From Paraglaciecola sp. 20A4 (GTDB lineage: Bacteria; Pseudomonadota; Gammaproteobacteria; Enterobacterales; Alteromonadaceae): a stretch of 64,000 nucleotides of DNA. The stretch is from assembly GCF_011378905.1 (NCBI RefSeq), contig NZ_WTPY01000024.1, forward strand, positions 1 to 64,000, in the 5' to 3' direction. A program made the position numbers and the translations under genes. The first letter of the stretch is position 1. Every line of letters begins with the position of its first letter. Below are positions 26,826-34,847 of this stretch, in pieces. The notes beneath the pieces were generated by a model. The model did no database searches and was not told the origin of the DNA. It saw nothing but the letters and a program-made list of their open reading frames with translations.

Positions 26826-28423
26826 TATTTTGCCTCCGGTGCTTGATGGGACGTAAGAATGGCGCGAATAACAGCTTGTGCTTTGCCGCGGGTTTCGTCT
26901 GCTTCTGACTGAGGATCCGAATCGAAGACCACACCGGCACCGGCTTGAATATGGGCGGTTTGATTTTTAATAAATGCCGAGCGAATAACGATACAAGTAT
27001 CCATATCACCATGGCCGTTTATGTAGCCAACGGCACCACCGTAACTGCCTCTACGCTGCTTTTCTACTTCGCGGATAAGACCTGCTGCGCTGACTTTTGG
27101 GGCACCTACTAAGGTGCCCATGTTCATACAGGCTTGGTACGCATGTAGCGCATCCAAATCATCCCGTAATTGCCCCACTACCTTAGATACTAAGTGCATG
27201 ACATGTGAATAGCGGTCTACTTTTAGTAATTCTTTTAAATGGCGAGTGCCGGGTTTAGACACTTTAGCCACATCATTTCGCGCTAAATCAACTAGCATTA
27301 AGTGCTCTGATTTTTCTTTTTCATCTTCGCGTAAATTCAATTCAATACGACTATCTAAATCTAAGTTAATCGATCCATCTGCGTGTTTACCCCTTGGTCG
27401 TGTGCCAGCAATAGGATAAATCTCAACCTGATTAGTATCTTTAAGATATTTAAGCGCTGATTCAGGTGACGCGCCAAACATGCAAAAATCAATGTCTTGC
27501 ATAAAAAACATATACGGACTGGGATTTTGCACTTTCAATGCTTTATAAGCTTTGTGTGGGTCAGGGCAGGGTAAGCTAAAGGTCCGTGATGGAACGACCT
27601 GAAAAATATCACCGGCCAAAATATGCTGTTTAAGGTTTTCGACGTCTTGAATAAATTCTTGATCCGACTTACTAATTTTTAATTCGTCAGGATTTACGTG
27701 GCGCGATTCAATTTCAGGGACAGGTTTTACGTTTCGCAACTTATGTTTAATTTGTTCAAGGCGCTGACTGATTGAGAAATAGTTGTTACCGACGTTTTTA
27801 CCACTGAAAACACTGCCAATTACTTCGGTTTTTTTCGCTTGGTGATCAATCAACAACAGGGTTTCAGCAAGATAAAAAACAAAGTCAGGGCAGGTGTTAT
27901 CACTATCATTAACCTGTGGTAGTTGTTCAAAGGTAGCCAGTAAGTCGTACGCAAAAGCCCCACCTAGAAATAACGCTTCAGGGTGCGACCGAATGGCCAC
28001 CACGCGGTTAATTAGTAGGCGCAGAGCATCAAAAACCGCAGGCGCTTTTAAACGACTATCTTCATCTAGCTCTTGGTGTGCGAAGGTAAATGTTAGGGTG
28101 ACGGTGCGCGTTTGCTGGTTAAATACATGTTCAACACCAGCGGGACAATATTCGACAAACAGGGGCAAGACTGCAGCGCCGTTGTCAGTTAATGCTTGGC
28201 ACGTGACAATTGGCCCATCGCATTGCAATTTTATTGCTGCGTCGACCAGCAATAAGCTTTTCAGATCATCTTTACTGTCAATTTCCGCTGACTCAAGTAG
28301 CAAATTATGAGGTTTACCCTGACAAAGGTATTGATAAGCTTGGAGTGGATCTGCCACATAATCGGCCGATAGTAGTAAGGTTTCTACTTTGCCTGCTTGT
28401 TCTGTTAACTGCGCTAAACTCAT
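26825..28423 (-). CDS. trpE: Anthranilate synthase component I
   Basis: 532 residues, chorismate-binding fold. The N-terminal LLLESAEID holds the LLES element of the Trp feedback site. Catalytic motifs are GDIFQVVPSR, PIAGTRPRG, EHLMLVDLARND and GAGVVFDSDPQSE. It converts chorismate and ammonia to anthranilate. It is preceded by the trpL leader and an attenuator, so expression should respond to charged tRNA-Trp. Confidence 0.97.
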   Translation of the reverse strand: MSLAQLTEQAGKVETLLLSADYVADPLQAYQYLCQGKPHNLLLESAEIDSKDDLKSLLLVDAAIKLQCDGPIVTCQALTDNGAAVLPLFVEYCPAGVEHVFNQQTRTVTLTFTFAHQELDEDSRLKAPAVFDALRLLINRVVAIRSHPEALFLGGAFAYDLLATFEQLPQVNDSDNTCPDFVFYLAETLLLIDHQAKKTEVIGSVFSGKNVGNNYFSISQRLEQIKHKLRNVKPVPEIESRHVNPDELKISKSDQEFIQDVENLKQHILAGDIFQVVPSRTFSLPCPDPHKAYKALKVQNPSPYMFFMQDIDFCMFGASPESALKYLKDTNQVEIYPIAGTRPRGKHADGSINLDLDSRIELNLREDEKEKSEHLMLVDLARNDVAKVSKPGTRHLKELLKVDRYSHVMHLVSKVVGQLRDDLDALHAYQACMNMGTLVGAPKVSAAGLIREVEKQRRGSYGGAVGYINGHGDMDTCIVIRSAFIKNQTAHIQAGAGVVFDSDPQSEADETRGKAQAVIRAILTSHQAPEAK

Positions 28424-28499
28424 GATTTTTCTCGATAACCTTGTTTGTAACCTGTCTTAGGCAAGGATGATAAAAGGGTCGTAATTTTTAATCGGGCAT

Positions 28500-28527
28500 A
28501 AAAAAAGCCCGTATTATACGGGCTTTT
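28500..28527 (-). promoter_or_regulatory. trp attenuator (terminator hairpin)
   Basis: On the minus strand AAGCCCGTAT/ATACGGGCTT followed by a run of seven T. CGGGCT at 28561-28566, just after the leader peptide, can pair with AGCCCG of this stem to form an antiterminator. CACATCCC within the leader can in turn pair with GGGCTGTG, giving the classical 1:2 / 2:3 / 3:4 alternatives. Confidence 0.85.
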
Positions 28528-28564
28528 CTTGTTCAATCGCACAAATACATACGCTCACAGCCCG

Positions 28565-28624
28565 CTAGTTAGGGATGTGCCACCACCAAATTAGGTTAGT
28601 TGTAACGCGTAAAACAGTATTCAT
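28565..28624 (-). CDS. trpL: trp operon leader peptide
   Basis: A 19-residue peptide, MNTVLRVTTNLIWWWHIPN, with three consecutive Trp codons (TGG TGG TGG) and a TAG at 28565-28567. It lies 141 bases before trpE and directly upstream of the attenuator. Ribosome stalling at the Trp codons when Trp-tRNA is scarce would free the antiterminator. Too short for standard gene prediction. Confidence 0.88.
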   Translation of the reverse strand: MNTVLRVTTNLIWWWHIPN

Positions 28625-28833
28625 GGGTATATAATCTCTTCAGTATTCAGTGACAAAACTATCACCTGCAAACAAACATTGTCCTTTTTTCAGGTTTTGT
28701 CTGCTATTCATGACTAAATGCGTATAATACGCACTTCAGGCGTATAGAAGAAAACAATTTTGCGTCTCTGTCAACAGTCAATTTTGAAAAAGTATTCTGC
28801 GAGTACTTAATAATAGGTCATATTTAACGCTTT

Positions 28834-29697
28834 ATGAAAATCGATTTGCATTGCCATACTTACTATTCTGACGGTCAACTTTCTCCTGTAGAGCTGGTGG
28901 ATCGGGCGCACAATATGCAAGTTGATGTGTTGGCGATTACCGATCACGACACAGTACAAGGACTAGATGAAGCGCTTGCTCATCAAGCAAAACAAAAGCG
29001 TGCAATGCATATAATCAATGGTATTGAGCTGTCAACGTCGTGGCATAATTTTGATATTCATATTCTAGGTTTGAACGTCAACAAAGATGATCTCTTGTTT
29101 TGTGAACGTTTAGTCGCACAAAAAGATGAGCGAGATGCTCGGGCACAAAAAATGTCAGATAAATTGGCCAAAGCAGGGATTGAAAATGTATTGCGAGATG
29201 CCAAGTTATTAGCTGGGGAAGGGCAATTGACGCGAGCGCACTTTGCCCGAGTGTTGGTAGATCGCAAAGAAGTACGTGATTTTGAAAGCGCCTTTAAAAA
29301 ATATTTGGGTAAGGGCAAACGCGCTCATGTCAAACCCCAGTGGATCACTATTGAAGAAGCCATTGAGTGGATCCACGATGCCGGAGGTAAAGCCGTGCTA
29401 GCTCATCCGGCGCATTATGATATGACAACTAAATGGTTACGCAAGCTGGTAGCGGAATTCAAACAATCAGGGGGCGACGGCATAGAAACGACTCATGCGC
29501 GGATTAACCCTGAAAAACGCAAGTTGATTGTTGAATTAGCTATGGAGCATAATTTACAGGCTTCAGCGGGTTCTGATTTTCATTTTGTCAGCCGTTGGAC
29601 TGAACTGGGTAAAAATCTGGGATTACCAGAGCACCTTACCCCTATTTGGCATGACTGGCCGTTTATCGACCAGCCAGTTGATGCATCTAACACGTAA
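28834..29697 (+). CDS. rnm: RNase AM (YciV), PHP-domain 5'-3' exoribonuclease
   Basis: 287 residues, PHP fold: metal ligands in DLHCHTYYSDG, ITDHDTVQG, GIELSTSW, AHPAHYD and SAGSDFHF. The E. coli homologue trims 5' ends of rRNA and degrades short RNAs from the 5' end. It is divergent from trpL-trpE, the same arrangement as in many gammaproteobacteria, and heads a cluster with yciO, scpA, scpB and rluB. Confidence 0.92.
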   Translation: MKIDLHCHTYYSDGQLSPVELVDRAHNMQVDVLAITDHDTVQGLDEALAHQAKQKRAMHIINGIELSTSWHNFDIHILGLNVNKDDLLFCERLVAQKDERDARAQKMSDKLAKAGIENVLRDAKLLAGEGQLTRAHFARVLVDRKEVRDFESAFKKYLGKGKRAHVKPQWITIEEAIEWIHDAGGKAVLAHPAHYDMTTKWLRKLVAEFKQSGGDGIETTHARINPEKRKLIVELAMEHNLQASAGSDFHFVSRWTELGKNLGLPEHLTPIWHDWPFIDQPVDASNT

Positions 29698-29729
29698 AAC
29701 AGCGTGTAACTTACTGGGAAGTAACGATT

Positions 29730-30350
29730 ATGAGCCAATTTTTTTATATTCATCCTGATAACCCGCAAGCTCGTTTAATTAAACAGGCTTGCGAGCTTAT
29801 TCACAGTGGCGAAGTGGTGGTCTATCCAACTGACTCCGGATATTCCATTGGTTGCCATATGGACGACAAAAACGCGTTAGAGCAAATCTGTCGTATTCGC
29901 CAAATCGGTAAAGACCACAACTTCACCTTGATGTGCCGAGATATGTCGGAGTTGTCAGAATACGCGCGGGTGGATAACACCGCGTTTCGTATGATTAAAA
30001 ACAATACACCTGGGCCGTATACCTTTATCTTAAAGGCGACCAAAGAAGTACCTAAGCGATTACAGAATCCTAAGCGCCGAACTATTGGTATTCGCGTACC
30101 GAATAATCCTATTGCGCTCGCTTTACTTGAAGAGTTAGGCGAACCGATGATGTCGACCACGTTGATTTTACCTAATGCCATAGTGGCTGAATCTGATCCT
30201 GACGAAATACGTGACAAACTTGAAAAGCAGGTTGGGCTGATTATTCATGGTGGTTTCTTGGGTGAACAACCGACCACCGTAGTGGATTTATCGGAAGGTG
30301 AGCCCGTCATCATTAGGCAGGGCAGCGGCGACGCTAGTCCATTTAGTTAA
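29730..30350 (+). CDS. yciO: YciO, Sua5/YrdC-family protein
   Basis: 206 residues, threonylcarbamoyl-AMP synthase-like fold: VVYPTDSGYSIGC, ICRIRQIGKDHNFTLMC, and GPYTFILKAT with RTIGIRVPNN. The family binds ATP and threonine, but YciO's own contribution to t6A synthesis is uncertain because TsaC is the main enzyme. It lies 32 bases after rnm, probably in one operon. Confidence 0.9.
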   Translation: MSQFFYIHPDNPQARLIKQACELIHSGEVVVYPTDSGYSIGCHMDDKNALEQICRIRQIGKDHNFTLMCRDMSELSEYARVDNTAFRMIKNNTPGPYTFILKATKEVPKRLQNPKRRTIGIRVPNNPIALALLEELGEPMMSTTLILPNAIVAESDPDEIRDKLEKQVGLIIHGGFLGEQPTTVVDLSEGEPVIIRQGSGDASPFS

Positions 30351-30368
30351 CATCGAAACTATTCTGCT

Positions 30369-31229
30369 ATGACGGTTGATAAAGCGCCTATCAAGTCGCC
30401 CCTTGAGCAGGAGGCAATGCTGCACGGGCAACCGGTCCAGCAGCCTTTGCCACTAGCATTTATTAATGGTCAAGCATTTACCGATCAACCTGAAGATTTG
30501 TATATTCCGCCGGATGCATTGGAATTGATTTTAGATGCATTTGAAGGACCATTAGATTTATTACTGTATTTGATCCGCAAACAAAAATTCGACTTAGTTA
30601 ACTTGCCTGTTTATGAAGTAACGAAACAGTACATGTTATACGTCGATATGATGAAAGACTTAAAGCTTGAGCTTGCCGCTGAGTATTTATTAATGGCGGC
30701 GATACTGGCTGAGATAAAATCGCGTTTACTGCTCCCCAAAAGGCCGGATGCTGAAGAGGATGAAGATGATCCAAGAGCCGAGCTTATCAGGCGATTGCAG
30801 GAATATGAATTGGTAAAAACAGCTGCTCATGAGCTTGATAATATTCCACGCATGGAGCGAGATGTATTTAGTGCAGCGGCGCAAACCAGTGATTCTGTGG
30901 CGCCGATTAAGATTATGCCCAAAATTAATTTGCAGGAATTAGTGGTGAGTTTTCAAAATGTGATGCAGCGGGCGAGTGCCTTTGAGCATCATCATATTGC
31001 TCCCGAGGCGTTATCTACCCGAGAGCGAATGGCATTGATTCTAGAGAAACTTAACAGTGTGAATTTTAGCGGTTTTGACTGCTTATATAAAACAAGTGAA
31101 GGCCGAGCAGGTGTGGTTGTAACCTTTTTAGCTATACTTGAGTTGTGTAAGGAACAGCTTATAGAGCTGGTACAAAGTGAACCGTTGGCTAATATTCACG
31201 TTAAGCTTAAAGCAGAAGAGCCACAATAA
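30369..31229 (+). CDS. scpA: Segregation and condensation protein A
   Basis: 286 residues, the kleisin of bacterial SMC complexes. The N-terminal helical part has FEGPLDLLLYLIRKQKFDL and AAEYLLMAAILAEIKSRLLLP (in parts AAEYLLMAA, ILAEIKSRLLLP). The C-terminal winged helix has VVTFLAILELCKEQ. It bridges SMC heads with ScpB. It is directly followed by scpB, one base apart. Confidence 0.95.
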   Translation: MTVDKAPIKSPLEQEAMLHGQPVQQPLPLAFINGQAFTDQPEDLYIPPDALELILDAFEGPLDLLLYLIRKQKFDLVNLPVYEVTKQYMLYVDMMKDLKLELAAEYLLMAAILAEIKSRLLLPKRPDAEEDEDDPRAELIRRLQEYELVKTAAHELDNIPRMERDVFSAAAQTSDSVAPIKIMPKINLQELVVSFQNVMQRASAFEHHHIAPEALSTRERMALILEKLNSVNFSGFDCLYKTSEGRAGVVVTFLAILELCKEQLIELVQSEPLANIHVKLKAEEPQ

Positions 31230-31970
31230 ATGGCAAAATTATCCTTGATGCAGTTGAAGCAATTGGTTGAGGCAGCTGTGTTTGTATCTGACGCACCGAT
31301 TGACCAAGAGCATTTACAACAAACCGTATTAAGCGGTCTTAAGGTAAGTAAAAAATCACTGAATCAAGCGATTGATGAGTTGCAATTAGAATATCAGTCT
31401 CGCGGCGTGCAATTGGTTGAAGTTGCGAGTGGTTATCGATTTCAATCAATGGATAGCTTAGGGCCTTGGCTAAGTAAATTATGGCAAGAGCAAGCGCCTA
31501 AATACTCTCGGGCCTTGTTAGAAACCTTGTCGATGGTGGCCTATCGTCAGCCGATAACGCGAGGTGAAATTGAAGATGTACGTGGTGTAGCGGTTAGTAG
31601 CAACATCATGAAAACCTTAATAGAAAGAGATTGGGTGAAAGTCGTCGGGCATAAAGAAGTGCCAGGGCGCCCAGCCTTATATGCTACAACAAAAGGATTT
31701 TTAAACTATTTTTCGCTTAAAAGCTTGAAGGACCTTCCTAGTCAAGATGCCTTTGATACGAGTAATAGTCAGGATGAACGCAAGATTTTAACGCCGCCGA
31801 ATGAAAGTGCTGAACCGGTCTCTGTCGAGCAAAAATCCTCAGAGCACGAGGTAACAGAGCAAAATGCTGTAAATGCACAAACATCGGCTGAACAAATACC
31901 GTCAGAACAAGCTACAGAGACTAAGCTTGATGATACTGACAACCCTAATCAAAGAGAGCAGTTACACTAA
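31230..31970 (+). CDS. scpB: Segregation and condensation protein B
   Basis: 246 residues. Two winged-helix domains (about 1-165): EAAVFVSDAPI, SRALLETLSMVAYRQPITRGE, then VSSNIMKTLIERDWVK and GRPALYATTKGFLNYF. The last 75 residues are a low-complexity acidic tail rich in E, Q, S and T, longer than in many homologues. The ATG of rluB overlaps its stop (TAATG), so the genes are coupled. Confidence 0.94.
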   Translation: MAKLSLMQLKQLVEAAVFVSDAPIDQEHLQQTVLSGLKVSKKSLNQAIDELQLEYQSRGVQLVEVASGYRFQSMDSLGPWLSKLWQEQAPKYSRALLETLSMVAYRQPITRGEIEDVRGVAVSSNIMKTLIERDWVKVVGHKEVPGRPALYATTKGFLNYFSLKSLKDLPSQDAFDTSNSQDERKILTPPNESAEPVSVEQKSSEHEVTEQNAVNAQTSAEQIPSEQATETKLDDTDNPNQREQLH

Positions 31971-32839
31971 TGAGTGAAAAATTACAAAAAGTCCTAGCCA
32001 ATGCTGGTGTGGGCTCCCGTCGTGAGATGGAAAAGTGGATAGCCCAAGCCCGTATTTCGGTTAATGGAAAAGTCGCCACGTTAGGCGATCGTGTTGAACC
32101 ATTGGATCAATTACGTGTAGACGGCAACTTAATCAGTGCTGCCGCGAAAACGACAATTTGCCGTGTACTTATGTACAACAAACCTGAGGGAGAATTGTGT
32201 AGCCGTAAAGATCCTCAGGGGCGTCCTACTGTTTTTGATCGTTTGCCGAAAATTCTAAATGGTCGCTGGATTGCTGTCGGCCGTTTAGATATCAATACCA
32301 GTGGTTTACTATTGTTTACTAACGACGGTGAGCTAGCGAATCGTTTGATGCACCCTAAACATGAAATTGAACGAGAGTACGCGGTTCGTGTATTTGGTGA
32401 CGTCGATCAAGATATTATCAAGCGTCTTAAAAAAGGCGTTGAACTTGAAGACGGTGTCTCTAAATTTACCGAGATACGCAAACGTCCAGGTGACGATGAA
32501 AGTCTTAATAGCTGGTATAACGTGACGCTATCTGAAGGTAAAAATCGCGAAGTCCGCCGACTATGGGAATCTCAAGGGTTACAAGTTAGCCGCTTGATCC
32601 GTGTTCGTTACGGTACACTAGACTTGCAAAATCGCTTACCTCAAGGTGGCTGGATTGAGCTGCCGCTTACCGACCTTAATACGTTGCGTAAAAGCGTACA
32701 GTTGGATCTAGAACAAGAGTCGATGATTGAAGACAAACAAACTAAACTTGACCATGTGCGTCTAAGTCGCATGCGCCGCTCTGTGCAAAAGCACAAAGTG
32801 AATCAGGGGCGTGCCAAAGCAAGACCGAAGAAAAAATAG
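31970..32839 (+). CDS. rluB: 23S rRNA pseudouridine synthase B
   Basis: 289 residues. S4 domain (about 1-60, EKLQKVLANAGVGSRREME), then the RsuA-type catalytic domain with the Asp in GRLDINTSGLLLFTNDG and EREYAVRV. A basic tail ends KARPKKK. The homologue modifies U2605 of 23S rRNA. Last gene of the rnm-yciO-scpA-scpB-rluB cluster; a hairpin follows. Confidence 0.94.
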   Translation: MSEKLQKVLANAGVGSRREMEKWIAQARISVNGKVATLGDRVEPLDQLRVDGNLISAAAKTTICRVLMYNKPEGELCSRKDPQGRPTVFDRLPKILNGRWIAVGRLDINTSGLLLFTNDGELANRLMHPKHEIEREYAVRVFGDVDQDIIKRLKKGVELEDGVSKFTEIRKRPGDDESLNSWYNVTLSEGKNREVRRLWESQGLQVSRLIRVRYGTLDLQNRLPQGGWIELPLTDLNTLRKSVQLDLEQESMIEDKQTKLDHVRLSRMRRSVQKHKVNQGRAKARPKKK

Positions 32840-32851
32840 GTCCGCCTTGTT

Positions 32852-32880
32852 AGGTCGTAGGCAGTAGCTTACGACCTTAA
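32852..32880 (+). terminator. Likely terminator after rluB
   Basis: AGGTCGTA-GGCAGTAGCT-TACGACCT followed by TAATTTATATTT. The stem is good but the T run is weak. Confidence 0.5.
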
Positions 32881-33280
32881 TTTATATTTAGACTTTTTGA
32901 TTGCCGCTAAGTTTCAATACTAAGCCATTGGGAATATACCTCCCGTTACACACTCCCAGTGTATTTCTTCCTTTTTATTCATTATTTTTCATAAGCTCAA
33001 TCTTCATTACGTTCTGCACGAGTTCATTATCAATCTATATTGATAACCTTGAGTCACAGCGCAGATTGATGGCCTTACTGCATCCTAGCGTATTTAGCTT
33101 TCGCTTAGGTTCATGTTGCAGGTATTAAACAGCAATGGACAAATCAATCATGCAAGCACAAAGTTGATAAGGTGTGTTCTTACCAACGCCAGTAAATAAT
33201 TAACCACCCAGCAATTATTTATTGGAATGGGTATTACAGCCTATATATACTTTTAAGTAGCTGAAAATAAGGAAAAGCCA
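32881..33280. other. Gene-free stretch between rluB and a SpoIIAA-like gene
   Basis: A 75-codon frame at 32901-33128 is T-rich, has no motif and is unlikely to be real. AAGGAA at 33270-33275, just before 33281, is the ribosome-binding site of the next gene. Nothing else seen. Confidence 0.4.
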
Positions 33281-33646
33281 ATGATTACATTATTACCTCA
33301 AAGTGAAGGCGCCACTATTGGTATTCAAGTCAACGGTCGAATTGATAAAGCGGAAGAAGAAAAGTGGATAGTCATTTTTGATAAACTGATCAAGGAACAT
33401 CAAACGATTAATGTTTTAGTCTTACTGAATGGCAAAATCGATATAGGCATCGACGTAGCGTATGAAGATTTAAAATGGACTATGGATCACATGAGTAATA
33501 TGAATAAGCTGGCATTTGTCTCTTCTAGCCGAGTTCTTAAATGGTTAGTGGCGATTGACAGTCCCTTTGCCAAACTAGTGGGTATTGACGAGAAATATTT
33601 TACCTCTGATGAGCTGCAAGATGCTTGGGATTGGGTTAAGCAATAG
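33281..33646 (+). CDS. SpoIIAA/STAS-like protein
   Basis: 121 residues of alternating beta and alpha elements without membrane segments: GIQVNGRIDKAEEEKW, VLVLLNGKIDIGIDVAYEDLKW, and WDWVKQ at the end. This is the SpoIIAA-like (STAS superfamily) pattern. The family function is unknown in most gammaproteobacteria. It is followed 48 bases later by a small membrane protein, which may be a partner. Confidence 0.7.
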   Translation: MITLLPQSEGATIGIQVNGRIDKAEEEKWIVIFDKLIKEHQTINVLVLLNGKIDIGIDVAYEDLKWTMDHMSNMNKLAFVSSSRVLKWLVAIDSPFAKLVGIDEKYFTSDELQDAWDWVKQ

Positions 33647-33694
33647 CACACTTAGAGGGTAAGTTTTTATTTTAAACTAAGTGGAGTTAGCGAT

Positions 33695-33940
33695 ATGAAC
33701 AATGTTATTCAGTTAAGTGAGATTTTCGGTTGGATGTCACTCATTAATATCGGCCTGTTGTGTGCAGCATCGTTAGCGTTTATCTGGATGAAAGATAAAA
33801 TCACTGCCATTCATGGTAGGTTATTTGACGTAGACCCCAATGAATTAAAAATCCTTTATATAAATTATTTGGCACACTTTAAGTTGCTTATATTCATCTT
33901 CAATCTCGTGCCATATATTGTGTTAAAAGTTCTTATTTGA
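33695..33940 (+). CDS. Small membrane protein (DUF6868-like)
   Basis: 81 residues with two membrane helices (about 13-30 and 60-80) joined by IHGRLFDVDPNELKILYINYLAHFK, here in parts IHGRLFDVDPNEL and YLAHFKLLIF. The motif resembles a small uncharacterised membrane family (DUF6868). Upstream AGTGGAGT is a good ribosome-binding site. Probably co-transcribed with the preceding STAS-like gene. Confidence 0.65.
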   Translation: MNNVIQLSEIFGWMSLINIGLLCAASLAFIWMKDKITAIHGRLFDVDPNELKILYINYLAHFKLLIFIFNLVPYIVLKVLI

Positions 33941-34172
33941 CACATCCGATTGACTGGCAGCATTTTAGCGGTGCACTGGCTAATATTATGTTGCTGAAAA
34001 CGTCGAGAGATATTTTGCGTTGCTAATAAGCCCCGACTGTCTGGCAAACCGTTTACATCTTTTCAAATAACAAGCGGTAATCTTAATTTAAAGGTTTACC
34101 GTTTTATGCTTAATAGGGGCTTTGTACGCACAATGGCATACTAAAAATTTAGCCGGTTACCGCGTTATATGT

Positions 34173-34715
34173 TTACTCACCATAGATTGTCCGTGCTGGT
34201 GGCTCATCAACTATATTCCTCTGCGCATTTTCTTCTTCACCCTCTACTTGTGTATTGCCTGTTTCATCGTCAGATTTTTCTACTGGTTTGTCTGTTGCCT
34301 TAGGATTAACGACGGCTATCAGCGCTTTGTTTTGTTGTTTATTTAGTGGATAGATGCGGCTGATATTACATCTAAATCTATGATTGTCGGGGGTGAAAAC
34401 ACTGTCGAAACCCGCGCTCAATGTATTGGGAATACGAGAATACACCAATAAACTAGGTGAAAAGTCTAAGTCATCACAGCGCGTTGTAAGTTTGACCAGA
34501 TAAGATCGAAAAGGGGAAGTACGTAAGATCAAATATTGGTCGCTTAATGAAGTCCAGCTATCCATATCAAATGCGCTGATAGTGTTACGTGATTCTAGAT
34601 TCTCATTGGTAATAAATTTTTCAATAATGACTGACTTTTCTGGATCAGATAAACGGTTGGTTGCACAGCCGCTAAGGGTGAGTAGTGTTAATACCAGTAT
34701 CAAAACGTATTTCAT
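34173..34715 (-). CDS. Lipoprotein, DUF6491-like
   Basis: 180 residues. A lipobox (LTLLTLSGC, lipidated Cys17) directs it to the outer membrane. The middle part has SWTSLSDQYLILRTSPFRSYLV, given as SWTSLSDQYLILRT and YLVKLTTRCDDL, and a Cys pair (RCDD, RFRC) characteristic of DUF6491 lipoproteins. The last 45 residues are acidic and disordered. Function unknown. Confidence 0.75.
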   Translation of the reverse strand: MKYVLILVLTLLTLSGCATNRLSDPEKSVIIEKFITNENLESRNTISAFDMDSWTSLSDQYLILRTSPFRSYLVKLTTRCDDLDFSPSLLVYSRIPNTLSAGFDSVFTPDNHRFRCNISRIYPLNKQQNKALIAVVNPKATDKPVEKSDDETGNTQVEGEEENAQRNIVDEPPARTIYGE

Positions 34716-34847
34716 ATTAGCTCCAAAGACATCAAAAGTTAAATAGATTAATTTTGAACATCTTCAAGCAAAATGGTTTCACAGAAATCGTATAACTTAC
34801 AATTTTTTACATATATTCATATGAGAAAGTATTTATCCTAGCCAACT

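Noticed and set aside
27894-28310. 138-codon plus-strand frame inside trpE
   Set aside because: It is antisense to trpE with no independent start signal.
28625-28740. Trp promoter and TrpR operator
   Set aside because: The best -35/-10 pair (TTGTCA, TTATAT) would put the start at the leader ATG, and no TrpR-like palindrome is clear, so I did not call it.
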